From: Cliona cf. orientalis
Taxonomy: Eukaryota > Porifera > Demospongiae > Clionaida > Clionaidae
Reading direction: 5' to 3'
Assembly: GCA_963930775.1 (NCBI GenBank)
Contig: OZ005690.1
Coordinates: forward strand, 4,882,225 to 4,946,224
Length of the DNA: 64,000 bases
The notes under the pieces are model-generated. The model did no database searches. It had not been told where the DNA came from and saw nothing but the letters and a program-made list of their open reading frames with translations. This document shows, piece by piece, positions 56,100 through 64,000 of the stretch (position 1 is its first letter; each line of letters starts with the position of its first letter). A program made the position numbers and the translations under genes.

Positions 56100-56542
56100 G
56101 TAATCTAGCTATAACTAAACTTTAATTGTGAACATTGAACCACTGCGCACTTGTATCTATGGCCAGTAATTTTAAGTAATCAGTGTGGGAATATGTTGTA
56201 GGGTGATCCTCTCTGTGCTTGGACAGGGTTAGTTGGAGAAGCCCCAGTAAGAATGCAGGTAGGATCCTTGATTATAATCAGGAGTTGATTAGATAGGAGT
56301 GGTGAACTACATGGTTGAAGATGATATAGACAAAATTGTAATCAAGGCTGCATATGCATTATCAACACCTTGTACTTTAAATGGGTGTTATGAAAACCCA
56401 GATTGCAGCTGTAGAACTGTATAGTGTACCTTCGTACGCTTTCTTGAGCCCACTAGCTACTGTATAGTGCAGCTGGTACCATGCATAGTGGCCTGGGTGG
56501 GACACACCCACTGTACTCATGTACATGAAGTAAACATGGTGT

Positions 56543-56896
56543 CAGTGGCGGATCCAGGATTTCCTGAAGGCGGGTTCCAATAGTACAGTTGCACGCGAAG
56601 CGTGCGCAAAATTTTGAAGCCACGCCCACTTTGGGGAAACCACGCCCATTACGATCATTTCTGAGAGAAACTATCAATCCTACTTGTCTAATCGATCTGT
56701 TTTTGAACGAGTTTTCTGCTAAAGACTGCTAAGGCGAGCCATAGCAGTAGTTTTCTTAGTTCTGTAGACAGAGAGGGGGATTCCATTTAGCCTATCAATC
56801 AGTACTTCATAGTCTATCATCAGTACTTCTTAGTGCTAGCTAGGTGCAGCCCAAAGGGGCCATGGAACCCTAGGAACCACCCTGAATCTGCCACTG
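56543..56896. mobile_element. CAGTGGCGGATCC-TIR MITE, second member
   Basis: It starts CAGTGGCGGATCCAGG and ends CCCTGAATCTGCCACTG, with GGTGT on both sides (56538-56542 and 56897-56901). Gene A shows the pre-insertion GGTGT at the same position, later used by the Mutator-like element. It is 354 bases, against 357 for the gene A member. Confidence 0.85.
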
Positions 56897-57061
56897 GGTG
56901 TCGATTCATTTACTTGTATATTGTCTATGTCATCATCCCAGAACACATTTACATGTGGTTCAACACTCCTTTCTAATCTACTCCTGTTGCAATAAATGCT
57001 GTTGTAGCGTAAACGTACTACATGTACAGTTTGTACTAACACTATCAACTATAATAGTTAT

Positions 57062-57452
57062 CATAGGCTCCGACTGTCCCTGAATATCCGGGACAGTCCC
57101 TGATTTTTAGCAATTGTCCTGCGTCCCGGAAGGCTATTCTATAATTGTATTATTGGTCTCGGAAGAGGTCCAGACACTGGCATAAACACTGTAGAGTAGT
57201 AGTACAATTAATCACTTATTGGTGGTAAAATGAACAAGCTGCTTGTGGTAGTGCCTTACAAACTTTAGTTTTTGCAGTAGCAACACTACAAGAGGTCTAC
57301 TAGGCTTGCAAATTCATGCTCTTTCTGGCCACTGTGGTCATCAAATTCAATCATATTGGGTGTGGTGTGGGTGGAGTTTTAATTAATGATGGCCAGATCT
57401 AGTGGGTGTGGTCTATGTCCCTGGAGCTGTTCAGGAAAAGTTGGAGCCTATG
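57062..57452. mobile_element. CATAGGCTCC-TIR MITE
   Basis: CATAGGCTCCGAC and GTTGGAGCCTATG ends are flanked by AGTTAT on both sides (57056-57061 and 57453-57458). The corresponding gene A intron lacks it. It is 391 bases and non-coding. Confidence 0.75.
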
Positions 57453-57568
57453 AGTTATGTGCGCATACTTCCTGATCAGCACTATCAAACTTACATGGCC
57501 TTGTGGCAGTGCAAACCAACTAACCATGTTAGGTAATAATGTTCTACTGCAACTATGCCGCTAGCTAT

Positions 57569-58258
57569 CACTATGTCCGCCCGTCTGTCCGTCCGTTATG
57601 GAAGGTCGGCGGAAGTGATTTGACCTCGCGACACAAGTGGCTATATCCCTGGCCCTGGAGCATTAGAAGCTAGAACAAGGCGATCTTTGTGAGCGCCAGC
57701 CTAGGCACTAGCTACAGGCACGAACACTAGCTTCTTGGACGGACTGTACAAAACCAAGCAACAAACGGGGACTTACATTCAGTCCGGGCCTGCAGTTAGG
57801 CAAGTAGCTTGATTTGTGAGAAGTCATCGTCCTAGTGGTCATCACGGAGGTAGTACATCTGACTTTGGCTTCTTGTGCGCTCAAGTGTTGCGAGGGGAGC
57901 TACGAGCAAGTTAACGACTTTTTTGGACAATTGATTGATTTAGCCATGTGCTCAAGCAGGATGCCATAAATGCGCATGCTCAATAGAATGTTCCAGAATG
58001 GGTAAAGGGTGGTTTCAGCCACCTGCAGTTGCAATTAACCTAGAACTCTGGCCTCTGGCCAGGTACCCTTCAGTTCTAGCGGATAGTTGGTATCAGCTGC
58101 ATGCGCATGCTCAATAGATTGTTCCAGAACGCAGGTATAAAGGGTAGTCTTAGCTACTCAACTGTTATTATACAATAATAGTATCCTCTATTAGCTATGT
58201 GACGCATAATAGAACTATCGAGTAAAGCGGGGGCAAGCGGAGCGAGCCCCCCTGCTTG
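57569..58258. mobile_element. Insertion of about 690 bp absent from gene A
   Basis: Gene A reads straight from GCTAGCTAT to ATAATAATATACATGG. Here the block from CACTATGTCCGCCCGTC to GAGCCCCCCTGCTTG intervenes. I see no clear terminal repeats; its class is unknown. Confidence 0.55.
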
Positions 58259-58282
58259 TATAATAATATGCATGGTGCCATT

Positions 58283-58815
58283 AAGGCCATATTAAATAAC
58301 TTAGGCCAGACCAATAAGTTGTTGCACGGATTCGCTCGCTCCAATGTTTGGGCAAACAGAAAAAAAAATTTAATTAAGTTGGGTGGAGCTTATGTACAGT
58401 AGAGTGATTTTTGTATTCTATCTTGATCCCCTGGTCCTAGATAGTCACATCAGTCTATCTTAATTAGATTATGGTATATAACCACACCCCAATTAATTGC
58501 TTTTTTTTCTTTTTTTTTCGATCGCTCGGTCCAATTTTTACCTCACAATATCCAAGCAACAACAAATTAAATTAGTCTGGCCTTACTTGATTCTCATCCA
58601 CCTTTTTCCAAAAAATAGGGGCGGGAGGAGGCATTTTATTTTTATTTTTTACCCATCAGGACACTAGAAAGAGCAGTATCTGGAACATATTTTCGAGATA
58701 TTTGGTAAAGGGTTGCTACTGCGCACGCGCGATAGCAATAAAATTCATAGAGGCGGCCGGTAAAAATTGGGACGGGCGGGGATGAGAATCAAGTAAGTTA
58801 TTTTATATGGCCTAA
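58283..58815. mobile_element. AGGCCATAT-TIR element
   Basis: AAGGCCATATTAAATAACTT at the left is matched in reverse by AGTTATTTTATATGGCCTAA at the right. Inner blocks TTACTTGATTCTCATCC and GGGATGAGAATCAAGTAA also pair. Gene A is uninterrupted at this point (GTGCCATTTATAGTGGGC). Confidence 0.65.
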
Positions 58816-59105
58816 CAATAATATTTTATAGTGGGCATACACTAGCTAGCAACACTTTTGATGATGATAATATTATTATTGGCTTGCATAAGTGACTCTT
58901 TCTGTCATCACACCTTCATGAGCTCTTGATGAATAAAGAATAAGTGGCTTTTTCAGTCTAGCAGTATTTTGACTGACTCATCATTGATCATAGCAAACCA
59001 TTTACAACTCTTTTTGCCTGTCTTTGCATGCACTATATTATTATTATACCTGTTAATCTACCTTGTACCATGGTTGTAACATTCTGACCAATCAGATTGA
59101 TTTAT

Positions 59106-59170
59106 AGGAGGTGTCTAAATTAAATAGACACCTCCTATATAGGAGGTGTCTATCTAGATAGACATCTACC
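59106..59170. repeat. Compact double hairpin of GGAGGTGTCTA units
   Basis: TAGGAGGTGTCTA and TAGACACCTCC alternate three times in about 60 bases, giving nested perfect palindromes around ATATAT. This is just past the point where homology with gene A ends. Confidence 0.6.
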
Positions 59171-59260
59171 TCTGAGGCTATGAAATTTTACATGACCATG
59201 CCTGCTAGGGTAGTTACAGCAACCTTTGTTGATAAAGTACAAAGCTCTAGTGCTATGCAG

Positions 59261-60102
59261 AGTAGCGTAAGCCGCCATTTATCGGCATGCAAATTTTCCC
59301 GATTTGTAACTCCCGCCAGGAATGACGTATGAACTTGGTTCTTGCACTGAAAGAAAGCCCTTGACGTAGGCTTTCATTAGCTAGAATCCAGAGAGGTAGG
59401 CCCTAATAATCAATGAGCTATAAGCGCTAATGCGCAGACATCACAATACCATTTATCGGCAACCGGTACGTATTATCGGCACACCTATTCTTTTCCATAA
59501 TGGCGAATGCGCCATTTATCGGCACCATGGCCTTCTTGAGCCTTTTACTGCTGCCTTACTTGCCAGAAAATTATAGAAAAAATATCCCCAGATACTTCAG
59601 GATGTCCTCTCACTATATCTCTCTTCTCATATCGATCGCTTGCATCGTCTTCGAACGGCAGCCGTGAATGTGTTGATACTACACTTAAAATCGATACTAG
59701 AGCCGTTTCAACGGTACAATAAATTCATGAAGGACTTGGATGTGTTCTAGGCATCAGCCTCCACCTTAAGAGCAACTATGACAGAAAAATAATCTTTCTA
59801 GCTCTTACTAGGCCACGGTAAAGCCGCCATGAGCTGTTTCTCCCTGTAGACGCCAGATACTTCATCCGATTTTGATCGAACTTGGTATAGAGCTTCTTCG
59901 CCACGCCTTCTTGCCAGTAATATCATCCTTTTCTTCCTGTTTACTTTCCTTGATGTGCAATGGCCATTGAAAGTTTCAGGTCCGTAAACGCTTCAGCGAT
60001 GTCCGTATAATCCCGTAAAATACGTCGTAAACTAGGTGCCGATGATTGGCACGGGCGGTGCCGGTATTACGTACATGCCGATATATGGCGGCTTACGCTA
60101 CT
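59261..60102. mobile_element. AGTAGCGTAAGCCGCC-TIR element, complete
   Basis: AGTAGCGTAAGCCGCCATTT and its complement AATGGCGGCTTACGCTACT-like end (ATATGGCGGCTTACGCTACT) bound 842 bases. CTATGCAG (left) and GTATGCAG (right) look like an 8-bp target duplication with one mismatch, which suggests a hAT-type element. The interior repeats TTATCGGCA motifs. There is no transposase frame. Confidence 0.7.
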
Positions 60103-61003
60103 GTATGCAGATGATTAGTGGGCAGGTCTTACTGCGTTAATTGAATGGGTAGAGCGAATGATTGCCAAGTCAGCAGTAGTATTAAAAAACGGAGGTGCAC
60201 TCTGACTACCTTGAGTTGAAATCAAGACAGCGATGACATGGCCGGCCTTTTGTACGCAGCGACGATAGTCACGATAATTTGTGGTTCTGAATGTCAAGGA
60301 AGAAGCTCGAGTTGGACAGAAAACGGCATCGGCTCACTATGCATCGATGTCCAGCGTCGACTCGATCGATGACGATGGTTTGAACTGTTGCTAAGTAGCG
60401 TAAGCCGCCATATATCGGCATGTAGGTAATACCGGTGTAGTAGAGAAATGGGCCCCCCCCCCATAGTTTTGGGTCCCCCCGGTCCCATATCTCTAGTGAT
60501 ATACGCCCCCAGGTCTCATATCGCTAGAGATATGCGACCCCGTACCAGGTACTATATCACTAGCGATATAGGGCCCGCGTAGGGATATGCACCCCCCCTT
60601 CCCCCCAGCTCCAGAATCATATTATTGCTGCTTCTTGTCACTTGTTTGCGGATCAGCAAGTTTAAGTTCCTTATGACTCTAGCAGGTAATGTTAGCTACT
60701 CAGTTACAATGATGATCGTCGCCTCTCCGCCGCACGGTGATTGAATCAAGCCACACCCCTTCGACATACGATAACTCGGAGGTCAGTTCCCATTGTGAAG
60801 TAGCTAGAGCTTCTTTTTCTAGTCCCATGAAGTCAGACCCCTATTCGAGTATCTGGACTCTATACAGTCTCGTAAAAACGCTATATAATTATTATCTCGA
60901 TGCTTTGCGCAGCGTACATAAATTAAAATTGCACATCAAATAAATTAGTAGACTATCATCGACTCTGGCTCGTTCTGGCTCACGATTAAAGGCATTGTTC
61001 CAC

Positions 61004-61310
61004 TATAGACGACTTAAGGCGTGAACGTTTATTAGTTGTATATGGGAATAGAAATATTTTCAGTTGCTACGACACGATAAAAATCGAGCAGCACCCTAGA
61101 GCCTGAGTGCAGTAAGATCGGCCACTAAAGTATCCATAATTGTGGCGATAGATGAATGGCAAGAGTCCTTGCTATTTTATAAGTGTTTTAGAGCATTTTC
61201 CCCCATACCCATAGTGTATTTTTGACCACCAGTGGGCGTATGCATACGTGTGATATAGTGCGATTCACACCTTTTAATGAGATAAACATTCACGCCTTAA
61301 GTCGTCTATA
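61004..61310. mobile_element. TATAGACGACTTAAGG MITE, short member
   Basis: It has complete inverted ends (TATAGACGACTTAAGGCGTG and its near-complement). Its interior is about 90% shared with the outer parts of 25514-26549, in opposite orientation. TA is the probable target. Confidence 0.75.
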
Positions 61311-61519
61311 TATACAGCCGATTATATTCGTGCAAATTGGGCGTGGCAGAACGGTCGAAGTAGACGTACACCAGTGAATTGTGCAAGTTATGGCCACGAC
61401 GCTCGTGCTGTAGGCGACGAAGCGAGTACGAGGACAGCCATGGACGCTGTTACTACGCCTTCCTAAGGCGCTTCGTCACACATAGGGCTAGGGTAGTCTT
61501 CGTCACACATAGGGCTAGG

Positions 61520-61803
61520 GGGAGGGAGAGAGTCTATAGTGAAGTGCTATACATCGAGTTATCCCAGCGCCTGGTATGAGGCGCGACCAATCAGATTGCA
61601 TCTTTATGGCATTACATAGTTTGTGGTGGCGTATCCGACTGTGAACGGACGAGATACTATTGCGCACGCGTGTTTATTCTCCGTTCACAATCGGATATGC
61701 CACCGCAAACTAAAGATGCAATCTGATTGGTCGCGCCTCGTACGATCGTACGAGGCGCTGGGACAACTCGATGTATAGCACTTTACCAGACTCTCTCCCT
61801 CCC
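61520..61803. mobile_element. Near-perfect palindrome around CGCACGCG
   Basis: AGTGCTATACATCGAGTT, CCAGCGCC and GACCAATCAGATTGCATCTT at the left are repeated in reverse at 61,680-61,783, with the purine/pyrimidine flanks GGGAGAGAGTCT and AGACTCTCTCCC also pairing. It is a foldback MITE with very short loops. Confidence 0.7.
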
Positions 61804-62180
61804 CTTCCCCCTCCCCCTTTTCCCTGAGAGAGAGTCTGGCTGCGCGAGACTAGGGCTAGGGGGGTCCATATCACTGGGAGGGCCCAAACCTCTAGATATA
61901 TAGGGCCCCTGGGGGACCCATATCGCTCTTACACCGACACCGCCCGTACCAATCATCGGCACCTAGTTTACGATGTATTTTATGAGATTATACAGACATC
62001 GCTGAAGCGTTTACGGACCTGAAACTTTCAATGGCCATTGCATATCAAGGAAAGTAAAAACAAAAAAGGATGATATTACTGGCAAGAAGGCGTGGCCAAG
62101 AAGCTCTATACCAAGTTCGATCAAAATCGGATGAAGTAGCTATCCGTCATGCACAACTTTACTTAAAGGATAGAAAAATG

Positions 62181-62300
62181 CCATGGGTTATATACATGGG
62201 ATTGATTTAAGTCAAGGATCCCATGGGTTATACATGGGACTGAATTAAGTCATCTACTCCATGTGTTATACATGGGATTGTTTTAGCTAAGTCAACTTAG
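62181..62300. repeat. Tandem repeat, about 40-bp unit, three copies
   Basis: The unit is CCATGGGTTATACATGGGA followed by TTGATTTAAGTC. Each unit contains its own small palindrome (CCATGGG...CATGGG). Confidence 0.7.
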
Positions 62301-62493
62301 TTTGACTTAAATTGCAGATTTATTAGATGTATACCTTAACTATTATCAGGGAAGATTTTAAGTCAACATTCATAAACTCTAAAAAGTGTATAAAACTTCA
62401 AACTTGTAACTCTGACTTAAAATAATAAATATTAATGTTGCCAATAAGACGTCTTATGTAGACTTTATCTGGCCACAAGCTTATAATATGTAA

Positions 62494-62613
62494 TAGTTAT
62501 ATCACGGGCGCGAGGGATCTATGCGATATATTGCACCGAAGCCCGAGGGCGCTTTGCGCCCGAGGACTGAGTGCAATATGTCGCCATAGATCCCGAGTGC
62601 ACGTGATATAACT
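62494..62613. repeat. GC-rich hairpin, 120 bp
   Basis: AGTTATATCACGGGCGCGAG and GGATCTATGCGATATATTGCA at the left pair with TGCAATATGTCGCCATAGATC and ACGTGATATAACT at the right. A second stem, GGGCGCTTTGCGCCC, sits at the apex. Bases 62,614-63,150 hold nothing recognisable. Confidence 0.6.
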
Positions 62614-63159
62614 AATTTATATCCCGAGGAAGTGACAGTGGCCCCCGCAGTGTTTTATCTCACCGCTGATTGGTCAATGGCTCTTCTCCATGGAAACAGG
62701 CCGCTCCATAGAAACAACTTCAACTTTGATAGTGACAAGACAAAGAACCATCCAACTCGAAATCACTGACTGAGCGAGGTTAGCTGTTGACTGTGAGTAG
62801 CCTAGCTAGCTAGCTACGAGTGTTTTGAATAGCTATCTGTCTGTACAACTAGCCAATAATAGTCCAGCGTCAGTTCGGTCAACAATAGTGGCATCCTTTT
62901 AGTTTCTCGATCGAGAGAAGCGCCGTACACTGTACCAACTAGCTAGCTAATTCTTGCACGTGGCAAGTATCAATTGAATAATTGCTAAATTGTATCCTGT
63001 GTGATATCAATTAGTGCGCGTATGCTTCCTGTACCTGTGTAAACCAGTGTGGTCTGTTGGTGTGTATGCACACAGCCAGCTGGCTGCATTCTTGACTGGT
63101 TGGTCACCTATTCCCTCCCTACACCTATATTCCTAACTGTTACCTCATTATCAAGTATA

Positions 63160-63245
63160 CAGTACTAGTAAACCCTAAAGGAATTAATATCGCACTGTAC
63201 ACCCTAAGGGGGTTAATATCGCACACTTAGCAGTGCGATATTAAG
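63160..63245. repeat. Two-copy repeat ACCCTAAG...TTAATATCGCAC plus inverted third
   Basis: ACCCTAAAGGAATTAATATC and ACCCTAAGGGGGTTAATATC each end in GCAC, and a third piece (AGTGCGATATTAA) follows inverted. It looks like a small element or a degenerate repeat; CCCTAA appears only once per unit, so it is not telomeric. Confidence 0.5.
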
Positions 63246-63599
63246 AATAATTGTTCTAGAAAAGTATGTAAAAGGGATATAAATTATAATATACTATAGG
63301 TCCACTTGCAATTGATCATAATAATAATTATTATAATTGCCACTGAAGTAGCTAGCTATATAATTAAGTTTTATGTGACACATGAAACTATAGTTAGTAT
63401 CATTCATTAAATTTTACACTGCAAATTCTGGGGATATTTTCAGCTATACATATTAAACAGTAGATTCTATTTATATAATAATTACGTATATAATAGTTAT
63501 TAAATAGTTCGTGGCAACGAGTAATTGCTATTAATTATAAAATGCGCAGTGGCAGCAGCCGGGTTTTGGCTATTGTATGCATGGTTAGCGGGGTTAATT

Positions 63600-63785
63600 C
63601 GGCCATAGATTATAGATTCGGTAGGGTAGCTAGGTAGGGTTGGGTTTCGGCTATGGTATGGTTAGTTCGGCAGGGTAGCTAGGTGGGGTTGGGTTTCGGC
63701 TATCGTATGGTTAGCAGGGTTAGTTCGGCAGGGTAGCTAGGTAGGGTTGGGTTTTGGGTATAGTATGGTTAGCAGGGTTAGTATC
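63600..63785. repeat. Minisatellite, 48-58-bp units
   Basis: Units begin TTCGGCAGGGTAGCTAGG near 63,616, 63,665 and 63,723 and contain GGGTTGGGTTTCGGCTAT and GTATGGTTAGCAGGGTTAG. One unit lacks the final ten bases. The remainder to 64,000 has no recognised feature. Confidence 0.7.
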
Positions 63786-64000
63786 ACTGCTGTTTGGTGC
63801 ACGTACATGTATATTATAAGCGGCAGCAGTGGTGGTGTGTTTGGGTTCGGGAGCCGTGCTTTGAGATGAGTGGGTGGAGCTAATCAGCATGCACATACAC
63901 TGTAATTGTCCGCACGCTCGTCTGCTGTGCAAAACTTATAAATGCTTGGCATTAACTCACGAAGGTGACGTTATCTTTGCCATTGAGAGCATTTTAAGTC

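Larger units (their letters stand above)
60436..61933. mobile_element. Nested TGTAGTAGAG...CTCTTACA element
   Basis: The ends TGTAGTAGAGAAATGGG and CCCATATCGCTCTTACA are inverted repeats. CCGG and CCGA flank it. Subterminal ATATCNCTAGNGATAT palindromes repeat at both ends (60,485-60,570 and 61,865-61,925). It carries two further insertions, at 61004-61310 and 61520-61803. Confidence 0.6.
60394..62138. mobile_element. Second AGTAGCGTAAGCC element, split by a nested element
   Basis: The left 40 bases (60394-60435) and the segment 61934-62138 together continue the sequence of 59261-60102 read in reverse, so about 1.5 kb has been inserted between them. The far end is missing after about 62,138. 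Confidence 0.65.

Noticed and set aside
63160..63785. Telomere-like sequence because of CCCTAA and TTAGGGTT-like motifs
   Set aside because: The motifs occur once per longer unit and are not in tandem hexamers.
59080..64000. Counterparts of gene A exon 7 or later exons for gene B
   Set aside because: I found no sequence resembling the SRCR second-half motifs in either orientation.
1..64000. tRNA, rRNA or other structured RNA genes
   Set aside because: No convincing cloverleaf with internal promoter boxes or rRNA-like block was recognised by eye; the hairpins seen are better explained as MITEs. A covariance-model scan would settle this.

Overview
The window is animal (metazoan) nuclear DNA, most likely from a demosponge of the Amphimedon type. 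The support is inference from gene content: a many-exon receptor built of SRCR and immunoglobulin domains, a small C2/EGF membrane protein with an NPxY tail, single-exon beta-helix plus multi-membrane-span genes, GT-AG introns, AT-rich spacers, and a dense load of short terminal-inverted-repeat transposons. Nothing looks bacterial or viral.

Layout. 1-1,400: nested foldback repeats. 1,618-4,524 (minus): intact single-exon gene for a 968-residue beta-helix/multi-span membrane protein (copy 1). 7,255-31,058 (plus): receptor gene A, which I reconstruct as 21 exons encoding seven SRCR domains, about four Ig-like domains, a juxtamembrane domain, one membrane span and a short tail; two single-base gaps break its frame in this sequence. 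Its introns hold most of the transposons. 32,776-34,965 (plus): gene D, a C2/MNNL-like plus EGF membrane protein. 35,640-37,125: remains of another receptor copy (C). 39,591-41,654: CACTA-like element. 43,442-46,432 (minus) and 48,747-51,701 (plus): copies 2 and 3 of the beta-helix/multi-span gene, head to head and carrying only in-frame stops. 52,868-56,099 (plus): receptor gene B, exons 1-6, closely matching gene A. 57,000-64,000: transposons and minisatellites.

The organising event is a segmental duplication. The copy 1 + gene A block (about 1,330-12,600) matches the copy 3 + gene B block (about 46,740-59,080), but the part carrying the beta-helix gene is inverted in the second block. A third, decayed start of the receptor (C) lies between them. 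Because A and B align through their introns, each serves as an empty-site reference for the other, which gives sharp boundaries and target-site duplications for many mobile elements.

How the genes may work together is inference. The receptors have the architecture of surface recognition molecules and sit in a young, duplicating, partly pseudogenised cluster beside a family of large secreted-face/multi-span proteins. That pattern is common for innate-immune or self/non-self recognition loci. No function is proven by the sequence.
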